The notes: generated from the letters alone by a model not told the origin. 64,000 nucleotides of DNA from Bifidobacterium margollesii (GCF_002860355.1 NZ_NMWU01000024.1:35089-99088); one strand, 5' to 3'; positions 54,392-64,000 are shown, counted from the stretch's first letter. Translations and numbers: made by a program.

Positions 54392-54585
54392 GTCGTCTCC
54401 TTCCGACGGTCGCCACTCTACCGTGTCCATGTCGCCGCCGTGTATCGGGAAAAACGGCGTATCGGGAAAACAGCGTCTCGACGAATCGATGTATCGGCGA
54501 ATCGCCATGGCGACGAAAACGTATCGCGGACCTATCATCCCTGCGATGGAATGCGGTTCGGCCGCGTCTCCACTAGGCTGTCCTT

Positions 54586-57207
54586 GTGCAACAACCCGGG
54601 AGACAATTCACGAGGCCGGTCGACGGAACCGGATTCGACGCCCTCATGGCGTGGATGAAACGCCACGTCATCGTCGGCGATGCGCTGCTGGCCCTGACCA
54701 TCACATGGCTGTTCTCCGCATTGTCGGGCGGAACGGAGCCCGTCAACGGTCTGATCGTCTCCGCGGGCACCCCCTATCCCCTACTGATGACCTACGCCCA
54801 GTACCAATGGTTCTCGAACTTCTGGGTGTGGATCTTCGCGGTGCCGATGATCTTTCGCCGAACCTTTCCCCGGGCCTCGGCCATCGCCTTCGTGGCCCTG
54901 TGTCTGGTGCAGATGCTGTTCGGCCCGTCCCTCGCCTACGGTGACCTGTTCGCGCTGGCGCACCTACACACGGTCATCGTCACGGGAACCCGCAGGGACG
55001 CGCGGGCGTTCATCGCCGTCGCCGCCGGCATGAGCCTGATCGCGATATCGGTCAACGCCGTGGTGGAGGGATTCGGCCCGTTATCAGTCAAAGCCGTAGT
55101 GCGGGCCGGCTATGCGCCATGCGTGGCCTCCGGAGGCGTCATCGCATGGCAGGAATGCGAAACGTCCGTAACGCAGCAGCTGCTGGTCTTCACGGCGGCG
55201 ATTCTGACGCCGACCCTGGCCACCATAGTCATGGCATACTGGCAGAAGGCCCGGCTCCGGACCGTTCGCCTGATGCGCGAACGCAACGCCGCATTGGAGG
55301 CTCGACGACAGGAGGAAACACGCATCGCCGCGCTGGCCGAACGGGCCCGCATCGCACGCGACATGCACGACGTGGTGGCGCATACGCTATCCACGATCAT
55401 CGTGCAGGCGGACGGCGGCAGGTTCGCCGGTACGCACGACATCGATCTCGCGCGACGCACCATGACCACCATCAAGCAGGAGAGCACGCGCGCACTGCAC
55501 GACATGCAGCATCTTCTGGACAGTTCCGACGGCGATGTCGCCCCGACCTACGACAACATCGATGGACTGGTCGAACAGGCTCGCGCCGCCTCACCGACCT
55601 GGCAACTGCATCGGACGATCGACGGAGACCCCACGCCGGACGATCTGGGAGGCAACGGCGTCGCAGCCGCATATCGCCTAGTCCAGGAGGCTTTGACCAA
55701 CATACGCAAGTATGCCGGGCGGAACATCACCGTCCGGATCGATGAGATCTGGGACGACGAAGGTCTGCACATCATCATCGTCGATGACGGACGGGGGTCG
55801 ACGGCCTCGGCGGATGGACACCAGCCCGGCTACGGTCTGATCGGTATGCGGGAACGAATCGAAGCGTTGGGAGGCTCGCTGCATACCGGTCCGCGTCTCG
55901 GAGGCGGGTTCGAAGTGAACGCCCGCATCCCGTTCGCCGGAACGCGGATCGATCGGCATGATTCAGAGTTCAGTGGCAATCGGATTCCGATTCTCCGCGA
56001 AACGCTCCGCAGCGATATCGGGAAGGCGGAGCCGGACGTCACCGCGACAAACGAGTCTCATTCCCGTCATGACGAAGCACCTCATGATGCGAAGGCGAGC
56101 ATCGCGGCGTCGAGCGGCTTTCGTCAGATGCTGATCGAAACCTTGGGCAGGGCCCGTCGATCGTTCCGCCGCCAGTGGAGGGACGAGGACTCCTTCGCAG
56201 ACGCCGGGTCCAATATCGTGGAGCGCATGTCCCGCTGGACCGAACGTCATTACCTGGTGATGGACGCCTTCTATGCGGCGCTGATGCTGTTCCTGGCCAA
56301 TTCCGGTTTGGTTTCCTCGGAGCAATCCCCCGGAATGCAGATCCTCCTGCTGCTGAGCGATGTCATCGCGGTCCTTCCCCTGATCTGGCGGCGACGTTTC
56401 CCACAGGCCAGCGCATTCGCCTTCGGTGTGATCATCATCGTTCAGGCCTGGCTGCTGCCGTGGTTCACGCCGCTCTCGTTCGCCACCGTGCTTTCACTGT
56501 ATTCAGTGACCCTGTATGGGCGGAACCGTTCGGTGATATGGGTGGCTCCGATGATCCTGGTCGGCTCACTGTCGTTCGCCTTCAAGGTGACGCTGATGAC
56601 CGACGGCATCAACTACCCTCTGCTCGGAGTGGCCGCGATCGCCGGCCACAACCTCGGCACGGGAGCATCCCTGTCGATGTCCCGCATCGCGTTTCTGCTG
56701 GAGATCGGCGTGTACGCCGCGCTGACCGTGCTCACCTGTCTGGCGGCCGTCGCAGCGGGCAAATGGTCGAAGTCCCGCGAATCGAATCTGCTGGTGCTTC
56801 AGGCCCGGGAGGATGCGCTGCGTCAGGAGGAGGCCAAGCAGAAGATCCTGGCGGCCAACATGGAACGCAATCGCATCAGCACGAACATCCAGAGCGACGT
56901 GACCGACACGTTGCGAGCGGTGATCGCACGCGCGGAGCATGGGTTGAGCATGCTGGACGAAGACCCCTCCCCGGAACGCATATCGAAGGCATTCGAAACC
57001 ATCGCCTCCGAAGGGCGTGCCGCGCTCAAACGCATGCGTCAGCTGCTGGGCGTGCTGAGGGAGACCGGGTTCAGCGACGAAACGACGCCGACCGCGGATC
57101 AGGTGATGCCGCTCTCCCCTGTCACGCCGTCGAATCGATCACAGACCGGACAGACGGAAAAATCAGGGAACAATCAGGGTGTTCCCCCACTGCCATCCTC
57201 ACGATGA
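54586..57207 (+). CDS. Tandem-fused membrane sensor histidine kinase with a degenerate second half
   Basis: 873 residues, GTG start, probably leaderless (TAGGCT box at 54574-54579). Residues 25-220 hold about five or six helices. The HisKA_3 helix has RIARDMHDVVAHTLS (His261), and the ATPase has QEALTNIRKYA, IIIVDDGRG and GYGLIGMRERIEALGG. After a ~100-residue linker a second membrane sensor (560-725) and a second HisKA_3-like helix follow, but it reads RISTNIQSDVTDTL with Gln769 at the phospho-His position, and no ATPase domain comes after it. The partner response regulator starts 16 bp downstream. Confidence 0.88.
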   Translation: MQQPGRQFTRPVDGTGFDALMAWMKRHVIVGDALLALTITWLFSALSGGTEPVNGLIVSAGTPYPLLMTYAQYQWFSNFWVWIFAVPMIFRRTFPRASAIAFVALCLVQMLFGPSLAYGDLFALAHLHTVIVTGTRRDARAFIAVAAGMSLIAISVNAVVEGFGPLSVKAVVRAGYAPCVASGGVIAWQECETSVTQQLLVFTAAILTPTLATIVMAYWQKARLRTVRLMRERNAALEARRQEETRIAALAERARIARDMHDVVAHTLSTIIVQADGGRFAGTHDIDLARRTMTTIKQESTRALHDMQHLLDSSDGDVAPTYDNIDGLVEQARAASPTWQLHRTIDGDPTPDDLGGNGVAAAYRLVQEALTNIRKYAGRNITVRIDEIWDDEGLHIIIVDDGRGSTASADGHQPGYGLIGMRERIEALGGSLHTGPRLGGGFEVNARIPFAGTRIDRHDSEFSGNRIPILRETLRSDIGKAEPDVTATNESHSRHDEAPHDAKASIAASSGFRQMLIETLGRARRSFRRQWRDEDSFADAGSNIVERMSRWTERHYLVMDAFYAALMLFLANSGLVSSEQSPGMQILLLLSDVIAVLPLIWRRRFPQASAFAFGVIIIVQAWLLPWFTPLSFATVLSLYSVTLYGRNRSVIWVAPMILVGSLSFAFKVTLMTDGINYPLLGVAAIAGHNLGTGASLSMSRIAFLLEIGVYAALTVLTCLAAVAAGKWSKSRESNLLVLQAREDALRQEEAKQKILAANMERNRISTNIQSDVTDTLRAVIARAEHGLSMLDEDPSPERISKAFETIASEGRAALKRMRQLLGVLRETGFSDETTPTADQVMPLSPVTPSNRSQTGQTEKSGNNQGVPPLPSSR

Positions 57208-57223
57208 TCATTACAGTGGAACC

Positions 57224-57952
57224 GTGAGTGAAAACAAGAAGAGCATTCAGGTCGGCATCGCCGATGATCAGGAGCTGGTTCGAGCGGGATTCGTGATGGT
57301 GATCGGATCCCAGCCGGATCTGGAGGTCGTCGGTCAGGCCGGAGACGGCAATCAGGCGGTGGAGATGGCCGAACGGGAGCATCCGGACGTGATGCTGATG
57401 GACGTGCGCATGCCCGGCATGGACGGCATCGAAGCCACCCGCCGCATCACGTCGCTGAAGGAGAACATGACGCGCGTGATCATCCTCACCACGTTCGACC
57501 TCGACGAATACGTGATGTCGGCCATCAACGCCGGCGCCTCCGGGTTCCTCCTCAAGGACACGGAGCCCGAAACCCTGCTCGGTTCGATCCGCACGGTGTA
57601 TCAGGGCAATGCGATCATCGCCCCTTCGGCCACCAAGCGGCTGATCGAGAAGATGAGCCGGGAAAGCCGGGAAAACCGCGACGACGCGGTAAGGCAGTCG
57701 GCATCAGCACGGCATTCGTCCCCCGAGGAGACGCAATCGTTCTATCGTGATCCCGAGCTGGATCTGCTCACCGACCGCGAGCGCGAGGTGCTGGTGGAGA
57801 TCGCCCACGGACTATCGAATCAGGAGATCGCCGACAAGCTGTTCATCGGCCTGCCTACGGTGAAGACCCATGTGGCGCATATTCTGGCGAAGATCAATGC
57901 CCGGGATCGAGTGCAGGCGGTGGTCTTCGCCTACGAAAACCGACTGGTGTAG
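57224..57952 (+). CDS. NarL/FixJ-family response regulator
   Basis: 242 residues from GTG. The receiver domain has IADDQELVR, the phosphoacceptor Asp60 in MLMDVRMPG, TTF in place of the usual T/S-xx switch, and KDTEPETLLGSI. The LuxR-type HTH reads LTDREREVLVEIAHGLSNQEIADKLFIGLPTVKTHVAHILAKI. A ~45-residue charged linker (ESRENRDDAVRQSA) separates the two. It follows the tandem kinase with a 16-bp gap and faces the convergent ABC exporter, its likely target (inference). Confidence 0.93.
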   Translation: MSENKKSIQVGIADDQELVRAGFVMVIGSQPDLEVVGQAGDGNQAVEMAEREHPDVMLMDVRMPGMDGIEATRRITSLKENMTRVIILTTFDLDEYVMSAINAGASGFLLKDTEPETLLGSIRTVYQGNAIIAPSATKRLIEKMSRESRENRDDAVRQSASARHSSPEETQSFYRDPELDLLTDREREVLVEIAHGLSNQEIADKLFIGLPTVKTHVAHILAKINARDRVQAVVFAYENRLV

Positions 57953-57960
57953 CCATGGAC

Positions 57961-58003
57961 GATGCCCGCCGTTTCACGTCCGAAGGCGTGTCGTGCGGGC
58001 ATC
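57961..58003 (+). terminator. Terminator after the response regulator
   Basis: GATGCCCGC pairs with GCGGGCATC around a 25-base loop, starting eight bases after the stop. No T run; it may act on both convergent transcripts. Confidence 0.55.
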
Positions 58004-58071
58004 ACTTGATGGTGGTTATAGTCCCGTCTGCTGAATGTTCGCTGACGGAACGGTGGGTGCTGTTGTGATCG

Positions 58072-60705
58072 CTAGGCTTCTGCCAGCGCCTCGACCGGCG
58101 GCGTCTTCACGGCACGTCGAGCGGGGGCGACGGAGGCGAGCAGGGCCGCGATCGCCGCTATGCCGAGCGTCGCCCCGTTGACCGTCCAGTCGAACGGGAA
58201 GACCACCGTGCCATAGAGGCTGAACACCATGTAGGAGCCGAGCCACCCGAATCCGGCGCCGAGCACCACACCGGCCAGACCGGAGACGAGCGCGAGCAGC
58301 AACGCCTCGATGGCGAGGGAACGGCGCAGCTGGCCTTGCGTCATGCCAATGGCTCGCAGAGTGGCGGATTCCCGGGTGCGTTCGATGACGGACAACGACA
58401 GCGTGTTCGCCACGCCTACAAGCGCGATGAGCACGGCGACGGCGATGAGTCCGACGAGCAGCGCCATCATCGCATTGATCATCGTCTCCCATTGGGCCCG
58501 TTCGGCGATAGGCCCGATGACGGTGACGCCTGCGGAATCGGTGAATGCGGATTGCACGCCGGTGAACACGTCGTTGAGGGTGGTGCCGGCACCGTCGGCG
58601 TCAATGCGCATGAGCAGCATGTGACCGTCGGTCTTCAGGTCGCCGTCGGTGAAGTGCCTGACGTTCACGAAGGCGACAGCGGCGTAGTCGGCTGAGACGC
58701 GGCGGTAGTCGGCTTGTCGCACGTCAAGCGTCAGTGCGTCCTTGCCGCCTCCGGTGGCGCCAGCCGCGGTGAGTTCGACACGACCGTTCGTGAACGCGAA
58801 GTCCTTGCCGTCGAACGCGGAGCGCTCGGGCATGAGTATCGTGCCTTCTCCGATGGTCGTGCCGCCGAGGTCGGCGTGCATGACCTTGCGCAGGTCGTTC
58901 GAGCCGTCCACACCGACGACGAGCGTGGTGATGTTCGCGCCGTGCGCATCCTTCGCGTTCACCGTCGTGATGGGCGCATATATGGATGAGGCCACGCCCT
59001 TCACCTTGGCTGCCCGTGCGGCCTGGGCGTCGGTCATGTCGTCGCCGGAGGCGATCATATCGACGCTATATCGGGTGGTGAGCGCTTCGCTCATGGTCGC
59101 CTTGCCGCTGGCGGCGCCGGTGGCGATCGTGGAGACGAGGGTGACACCGATGAGCAGCGCAGCGCCGGTGGCTGCGACACGCCGCGGGTTCTTCTGGATG
59201 TTGGCGTGGGCGACCTTGGCGCTCGGACCGGCGAGGGATACGAGGGCACCGGCTCCATACAAGGCCCGAGGCAGCCAGTATACGGCGGAGATGATGAGGC
59301 CGAGGAAGACCAGCGCGCACCCGCCGATTGCCACGACGAGCACGGTCGAATAGTGGTCGGCGATCATCGAATCTCGTCCCATACCGTACCAGTGCATCTG
59401 CCATGCCGCATAGGCGCACATTGCCAGTCCCGCTGCGAGCATCAGCGCGGACAGAACGCCCCGCATGACGCCCGTGCGACGCGTTTCCGACAGTTCTATC
59501 GGTCTGAGAGCCTCCAGCGGTGTGACGGATGTGGCGGTGCGTGCGGAGGAGAGTGACGCGATGACCGTCATGACGACGCCGAATGCGATCGGCACGACGA
59601 ATACGCGCCAATCGGGCACGAGCCGCATGGGCATGCCGATGGACGATGTCAGGCCGGATGCCGTCACCGCACCCATTAGCGCAAGACCGAGACCCACGCC
59701 CAATGCGGATGCGACGAGGCCGAGCAATCCCGCCTCGAACAGCACGGAGGCGTACAGCTGCCCCTTGCCGGCGCCGATGGTGCGCAGCAGGGCGAGGGTA
59801 CGTCGCCGTTGAGCTACAAGTACTTGGAACGTGTTGGCGATGACGAGCGCGGCGACGAGCATGGCGAGCGCGCCGAAGCCGAGCAGGAATGTGGTGACGA
59901 TGTCGGTGTCTCCGCCGGAAAGCGACTTGACGGCGTCCTCGGCCGCCTTGTCCCTGCTTTGCACGGCAAACCGTTTCGGCAGGATACGGTTGATCGTGTC
60001 GATGGTGGTCTTCATGGCGGCCGGCTCGCCGTCGATATCGAGATAGGCCGTGGTGGCGTTCACCCGCCCGAAATCGGCCACGCCGCTTATTGCGGCCATG
60101 AGATCGTCGGAGAGCAGCGAGGCGCCGCCGTAGTAGGGGTAGGCGCCGGCGTCGTCGCGGGTGAGTCCGACGACGCGCGCCTGTATATCAGACGATGCGC
60201 CCTTCGACGCCAACGTGATGGCGTCACCAATACCTACGCCCAGCTGTTTCGCCGTGGATTCCTGCAATGCGACCTGTCCACCGGCTGCCGGCTGGATGCC
60301 TTGCGTGACGGTCACGGGCAGCAGTCCCCTCTCCGCTGAGGTGGTCACGGCGAACATGTTGGCATGGCGGTCACCGTTGGCCGCGACCGCTTCGGCACGC
60401 GCCTCGAAGCGCAGCCCCTTCACGCCTTCGACCGCTCGCAGCCGTTCCGGATGGAAGTCCGAGATGGTCCGCGAATACAGGTAGTCCATGTCCGCGTCGT
60501 CCGCATCGGCAATGGACGTGTCGAATCCGATGGAGTAGTTGGCATCGCCGTACTGTGCGGTGGTCATGCGTTTCAGGGTGTCGTTCATCGCATTGCCGAA
60601 CAGCAGTGTGGCGGCGATGAACGCCGTGCCGATGATGATGGCGATGCCCGCCGGTACGAGCATCTTCGCACCGCGTTTCATCATTCCGATGGTTATGGAG
60701 AACAT
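58072..60705 (-). CDS. ABC exporter permease with two FtsX domains (MacB/SalY type)
   Basis: 877 residues. A first helix (VPAGIAIIIGTAFIAATLLFG) and a periplasmic MacB-like domain lead to the first FtsX domain (VTTFLLGFGALAMLVAALVIANTFQVLVAQRRRTLALLRTIGAGKGQL). Two more helices, a second periplasmic domain and a second FtsX domain (GLIAVAVLIALVGVANTLSLSVIERTRESATLRAIGMTQGQLRRS) complete it, ending in APARRAVKTPPVEALAEA. Such permeases extrude antimicrobial peptides or act as bacitracin-type sensors. It is in an operon with the ATPase gene upstream (31-bp gap). Confidence 0.92.
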   Translation of the reverse strand: MFSITIGMMKRGAKMLVPAGIAIIIGTAFIAATLLFGNAMNDTLKRMTTAQYGDANYSIGFDTSIADADDADMDYLYSRTISDFHPERLRAVEGVKGLRFEARAEAVAANGDRHANMFAVTTSAERGLLPVTVTQGIQPAAGGQVALQESTAKQLGVGIGDAITLASKGASSDIQARVVGLTRDDAGAYPYYGGASLLSDDLMAAISGVADFGRVNATTAYLDIDGEPAAMKTTIDTINRILPKRFAVQSRDKAAEDAVKSLSGGDTDIVTTFLLGFGALAMLVAALVIANTFQVLVAQRRRTLALLRTIGAGKGQLYASVLFEAGLLGLVASALGVGLGLALMGAVTASGLTSSIGMPMRLVPDWRVFVVPIAFGVVMTVIASLSSARTATSVTPLEALRPIELSETRRTGVMRGVLSALMLAAGLAMCAYAAWQMHWYGMGRDSMIADHYSTVLVVAIGGCALVFLGLIISAVYWLPRALYGAGALVSLAGPSAKVAHANIQKNPRRVAATGAALLIGVTLVSTIATGAASGKATMSEALTTRYSVDMIASGDDMTDAQAARAAKVKGVASSIYAPITTVNAKDAHGANITTLVVGVDGSNDLRKVMHADLGGTTIGEGTILMPERSAFDGKDFAFTNGRVELTAAGATGGGKDALTLDVRQADYRRVSADYAAVAFVNVRHFTDGDLKTDGHMLLMRIDADGAGTTLNDVFTGVQSAFTDSAGVTVIGPIAERAQWETMINAMMALLVGLIAVAVLIALVGVANTLSLSVIERTRESATLRAIGMTQGQLRRSLAIEALLLALVSGLAGVVLGAGFGWLGSYMVFSLYGTVVFPFDWTVNGATLGIAAIAALLASVAPARRAVKTPPVEALAEA

Positions 60706-60736
60706 TATCGTGCGTCTTTCCTGTGTATGGTCTCGT

Positions 60737-61636
60737 TCAGCGACTCGTCCGCGTATGCGCCGAGGCGTTCCGGCGCTCCTCCATGAGCAGTTCGTTCATG
60801 CGTTCGGGGGTGGGATTCCGCTCGTCGGCCACGATGGCGCCGTCCGCGAATACGATGGCCCGATCGGCGTAGGAGGCCGCCACCGCATCGTGCGTGACCA
60901 TGATGATCGTCTGTCCCAGTTCGCGGACCGACCGCCTGAGGAAGTCCAGCACCTCGCCGCTGGACACCGAATCGAGATTGCCGGTGGGCTCGTCGGCGAA
61001 CACCAGCTTCGGTTTGGTGATCAGCGCGCGGGCGATGGCCACGCGCTGCTGCTGTCCGCCGGACAGTTCGCTGGGACGATGGTTCAGGCGATGCTCGATG
61101 CCCAGCGTGCGTGCCAGCGTACGCAGCCAGACACGGTCCGGCTTGGATCCGGCCAGCGTCAGCGGCATCAGGATGTTCTGCTCGGCGGTGAACATGGGCA
61201 GCAGATTGAAGCTTTGGAAGATGAACCCGATCTTTCTGCGACGTAGCAGCGTGAGCTGTCGATCGTTCATCTCGGTGATGTCCGCGCCGTCGAACAGGAT
61301 GTGTCCTCGTGTGGCGGAATCGAGACCGGCCATCGTATGCATCAGCGTGGATTTACCCGAGCCGGACGGCCCCATGATCGCGGTGAACATGCCACGTTCG
61401 AAGCTCACATTCACGCCTCGCAGCGCATGCACCACGTTCTCCCCCTCGCCATAGTCCTTCACCAGTCCGATGGCCTCGATGGCCACTGGGAGGCGTCCTC
61501 CCATAGGCTGGGAATCCATCAAGGTCGGTATCTCGGCCACGCCCCCGCGATGCCTCCCGACCGGATCCTGCCCGTGCGCTGCGAACGTTCGTCGTTCCCC
61601 GTTGCTCTTCGGTTCAACAGCAGTATGCCTACCCAT
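60737..61636 (-). CDS. ABC exporter ATP-binding protein (MacB/SalX type)
   Basis: 299 residues. Walker [11 protein letters not shown]-loop [12 protein letters not shown], signature [15 protein letters not shown], Walker [14 protein letters not shown] and H-loop VTHD are intact. A ~45-residue polar N-terminal extension precedes the domain. GGAGGATTTCCG before ATG supports the long start. It powers the permease downstream. The two-component system converges on this pair. Confidence 0.95.
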   Translation of the reverse strand: MGRHTAVEPKSNGERRTFAAHGQDPVGRHRGGVAEIPTLMDSQPMGGRLPVAIEAIGLVKDYGEGENVVHALRGVNVSFERGMFTAIMGPSGSGKSTLMHTMAGLDSATRGHILFDGADITEMNDRQLTLLRRRKIGFIFQSFNLLPMFTAEQNILMPLTLAGSKPDRVWLRTLARTLGIEHRLNHRPSELSGGQQQRVAIARALITKPKLVFADEPTGNLDSVSSGEVLDFLRRSVRELGQTIIMVTHDAVAASYADRAIVFADGAIVADERNPTPERMNELLMEERRNASAHTRTSR

Positions 61637-61743
61637 CGGAAATCCTCCTCTGCTCTTTGATTCTCGCCATTCCTCGGCGGCATGATCAACGATACGGAAG
61701 AGCGACGGTGCTTCCCATCGTGCGCAGGGGTGAAAACATCAAA

Positions 61744-61795
61744 GGCGGCTGTGCACGAATGTCATCCCGAGGAATGACGTCGGCGCACAGCCGCC
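61744..61795 (-). terminator. Terminator of the aldo/keto reductase gene
   Basis: GGCGGCTGTGC pairs with GCACAGCCGCC, with a second inner pairing GTCATCC/GGAATGAC. On the minus strand it is followed by TTTGATGTTTT. It lies 44 bases beyond the stop of the leftward gene. Confidence 0.85.
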
Positions 61796-61838
61796 CCATA
61801 AGTCTCCCGGTGTCGAACCGGGATATCGAAAACGGAAC

Positions 61839-62735
61839 TCACACGTTGCCGCGGGCCTTCTGGTCCGCCCACGACTGAGACTGCACGTATGTCACCGGAT
61901 CGGCGCTCACACGGGCCGAATCGTCGTGCAGCGCGTCGATGGCGGCCAGCTCCTGCGCGGTGAGATCGAATCCGGCGCTGGCGAGGTTCTGCCTCATGCG
62001 TTCCACATGCTTCGACTTCGGAATCACGATGCGACCCTCCTGCGTATGCCAGCGCAGCACCACCTGAGCCGGCGTCACATCATGGGCCTTCGCCGCATCC
62101 AGTACAGGCTGCGCGTTCATGTCCGCACCGTGTCCGAGCGGACTGTATGCTTCCACGGCAATGCCGTGTTTTGCACAATACCGCAGGGTGTCCGGCCGGG
62201 AGAACCGCGGATGGACTTCGATCTGATTCACCGCGGGGGTCTCCCCCGAATCCGCGATCAGCGCATCGATGTGCTCGGGAAGGAAGTTGCTGACCGCCGG
62301 CACGCGAACCAGTCCTTCGTCGCGCAGTTTCAGCAGCGAACGCCATGTTTCCCGATACTTGTCGATTCGGGGCATCGGCCAGTGGATCAGATACATGTCG
62401 ATCGCATCCACGCCCAGCTTGCGCAGCGATTCCTCGAAGGCGAATCTCGAAGCATCGTAGCCTTGATCGCAATTACGAAGTTTGGTGGTGACGAACACCT
62501 TGCCTGCCATGCCGGTGGCCTTCAATGCCGCGCCGACGCCTTCCTCATTGTAGTAGGCTGCGGCGGTATCGATATGCCGATATCCGATCTCCAGCGCCTC
62601 CTCCACGGCCCGCTGCGTATCCTGCGCGGGAATCTGGAAGGTGCCGAATCCTATCTGTGGAATCACCGTATGCTGCACATCATTCAATGTCAGTTCCGGT
62701 GATTGAAGCTTCTGCGTCCTACCCTCGTCAGCCAT
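61839..62735 (-). CDS. Aldo/keto reductase
   Basis: 298 residues. The catalytic tetrad is visible: DTAAAYYNE (Asp, Tyr), TTKLRN (Lys) and YLIHWPMP (His). IPQIGFGTFQIP at the start and VLRWHTQEGRIVIPKSKHVERMRQN in the NADPH site complete the AKR set, close to the 2,5-diketogluconate reductase-like (AKR5) group. It reduces aldehydes or ketones with NADPH. AAAGGACG lies before the ATG. Confidence 0.93.
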   Translation of the reverse strand: MADEGRTQKLQSPELTLNDVQHTVIPQIGFGTFQIPAQDTQRAVEEALEIGYRHIDTAAAYYNEEGVGAALKATGMAGKVFVTTKLRNCDQGYDASRFAFEESLRKLGVDAIDMYLIHWPMPRIDKYRETWRSLLKLRDEGLVRVPAVSNFLPEHIDALIADSGETPAVNQIEVHPRFSRPDTLRYCAKHGIAVEAYSPLGHGADMNAQPVLDAAKAHDVTPAQVVLRWHTQEGRIVIPKSKHVERMRQNLASAGFDLTAQELAAIDALHDDSARVSADPVTYVQSQSWADQKARGNV

Positions 62736-62882
62736 GTCAACGTCCTTTCATACGAGACGACATGCTTCACCGATCATGCTACCGTCTCTACACGATCTCA
62801 TCCTTCCAAAGCGTACGGTAAGCTGTTCACCGTATTCAACGCGGGTATCCGCGAAATCGAAGAAAACGAGGTTGTCATCGGC

Positions 62883-63185
62883 ATGACATTGAACAAGGCA
62901 CAGATCAAGCAGCTGCGCACATTGGGCATGCAGCTCAATCCCCTGATCATGATCGGCAGGAACGATATCACCGACACGCTGATCAAGCAGGCTGACGAGA
63001 CCATCGAGAAGCGGGAGATCATCAAGTGCGCGGTGCAGGATGGTTCGGGGCTGACCGCTAAGGAGGCTGGTACTCAGCTTGCCGATGCATTGCATGCCGA
63101 ACTGGTGCAGGTGATCGGCAACCGGTTCGTGCTGTATCGCGAAACCAAGCGTGACGACGTCAAGAAGATTCGTCTGGTCCGCTAG
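62883..63185 (+). CDS. YhbY-type CRM-domain RNA-binding protein
   Basis: 100 residues. TLNKAQIKQLRTLGMQLNPLIMIGRNDIT with the conserved GxxG-like loop, LIKQADETIEKREIIKCAV and NRFVLYRETKRDD match the CRM fold. YhbY binds pre-50S particles. It ends in IRLVR and lies directly upstream of the rRNA terminators, convergent with the rRNA operon. The ATG at 62883 is preceded by ACGAGG. Confidence 0.92.
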   Translation: MTLNKAQIKQLRTLGMQLNPLIMIGRNDITDTLIKQADETIEKREIIKCAVQDGSGLTAKEAGTQLADALHAELVQVIGNRFVLYRETKRDDVKKIRLVR

Positions 63186-63234
63186 CCACGGATTGATGCA
63201 ACGGATCGATGCAAACAGATCTCGCACCTATGCA

Positions 63235-63266
63235 AAGGCCCTCGCCGAGTATTCGGCGAGGGCCTT
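63235..63266. terminator. Bidirectional hairpin after yhbY
   Basis: AAGGCCCTCGCCGA pairs perfectly with TCGGCGAGGGCCTT around a four-base loop, between yhbY and the convergent rRNA operon. T runs are short (CTT, AAGG). Confidence 0.88.
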
Positions 63267-63376
63267 CATGCTATGAGCCGTGCGGCGGACCATACTTAGC
63301 AGAACCGGTCGGGAGAAAGACGGTTTCAGACCGTAGATGACAGGTTCCGTCGGTGAGGAGCAAAACAAATGGAAAT

Positions 63377-63417
63377 AAAAAAAAAAAATGGGGGTTGCTC
63401 CCGTAGGAACAACCCCC
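63377..63417 (-). terminator. Rho-independent terminator of the rRNA operon
   Basis: On the minus strand a stem of GGGGGTTGTTCC with GGAGCAACCCCC closes on a TACG loop and is followed by twelve T residues (63388-63377). It lies 15 bases beyond the 5S gene and is the strongest terminator in the window. Confidence 0.97.
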
Positions 63418-63431
63418 ACCAAACAAGTGTA

Positions 63432-63548
63432 TGCGGCGGCGTGTTACTCTCCCACACCCTACCGAGTGCAGTACCATCACCGTGCCAGGCCTTAGCTTCC
63501 GGGTTCGGAAAGGGACCGGGCGTCTCACCTGGGCCATGACCACCGCAA
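63432..63548 (-). rRNA. rrf: 5S ribosomal RNA
   Basis: About 117 bases on the minus strand. The ends pair (GCGGTGG with CCGCCGC), and the body contains CCCGAACCCGGAAGC-like loop B/C sequence (TTCCGAACCCGGAAGCTAAG) and the GGTACTGCACTCGG arm with GAGAGTA, typical of high-GC Gram-positive 5S RNA. Ends are given from pairing and may shift by one or two bases. Confidence 0.95.
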
Positions 63549-63742
63549 AACCAAACACACGACACCACCCCAACCAGGAGCGGCACCGGCAAAAACAGTG
63601 ACCGGCCGGGAACCGGACAGCGGACGCAAGCAACAACACCATCAACCTGATCGCAGTCAACCATATCAGTGCTCCGTGTCACCCGGACAACCCACCGGAC
63701 CGGCAAAACCAGCCCCGCCACCCGCCTGAAACGACGGGCAAG
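63549..63742 (-). other. 23S-5S internal transcribed spacer
   Basis: About 194 bases, C-rich on the plus strand. It holds no tRNA and no open frame I would call. Sequence next to the 23S end (ACTTGCCCGTCG...CAGGCGGGT on the minus strand) can pair and may be part of the processing stem. Confidence 0.7.

Positions 63743-64000
<258 letters not shown>

Noticed and set aside
63377-63388. A-rich homopolymer as a possible sequencing artefact or slippage site
   Set aside because: It is the T tract of a perfect rRNA terminator hairpin on the minus strand, so it is expected.

Overview
The window is a chromosomal segment of a high-GC actinomycete, most likely a Bifidobacterium. The evidence is two WhiB-type iron-sulfur regulators, DUF501 beside an FtsB-like protein and enolase, UPF0182, a PdtaS-type histidine kinase next to whiB1, and a dense, mostly single-copy core gene set. 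I cannot name the species from this segment. Nothing looks like a prophage, insertion sequence, integrase or CRISPR array.

Layout. 0-3.8 kb: a leftward whiB2 / membrane glycosyltransferase / secreted-protein group. 4-10.5 kb: an LCP cell-wall ligase, an EssC-like FtsK ATPase, whiB1, the PdtaS-like kinase (convergent) and a hemolysin III-like membrane protein behind a palindromic operator. 10.6-22.2 kb: leftward housekeeping genes greA, an FKBP isomerase, tRNA-Leu(TAA), ppx/gppA, DUF501, ftsB-like, eno, two GNAT acetyltransferases, mfd and pth. 22.4-31.5 kb: UPF0182, an L,D-transpeptidase, a GH3 lipoprotein, a small unknown protein, a variant Fic protein, a GH13 enzyme and a flavodoxin-fold oxidoreductase. 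31.6-37.7 kb: a DEAD-box helicase, a histidine phosphatase, AEC and EamA transporters and an SDR. 37.7-43.9 kb: a Wadjet/MksBEF-type SMC operon (jetA-jetB-jetC) preceded by DUF2316. 44-52.9 kb: a small membrane protein, SRAP, a homocysteine methyltransferase, a glycosyltransferase, mazG, def, a HipA-like kinase and ychF. 53-61.7 kb: an alpha/beta hydrolase, a two-component system whose kinase is a tandem fusion, and a convergent MacB/SalX-type ABC exporter. 61.8-64 kb: an aldo/keto reductase, a YhbY RNA-binding protein, and the 3' end of a leftward rRNA operon (23S tail, 5S and a strong terminator).

Most notable points: (1) a compact jetABC operon with no jetD nuclease gene, ending in a 4-bp convergent overlap with the next gene; (2) a Fic-fold protein with an N-terminal antitoxin-like segment and a Fic motif lacking two usual catalytic residues; (3) an 873-residue histidine kinase whose second half repeats the membrane sensor and phosphoacceptor helix but has Gln for the phospho-His and no ATPase domain; (4) a promoter for hemolysin III whose -10 box sits in the centre of a 37-bp near-perfect palindrome; (5) repeated short tandem duplications over or just beyond stop codons of unrelated genes.
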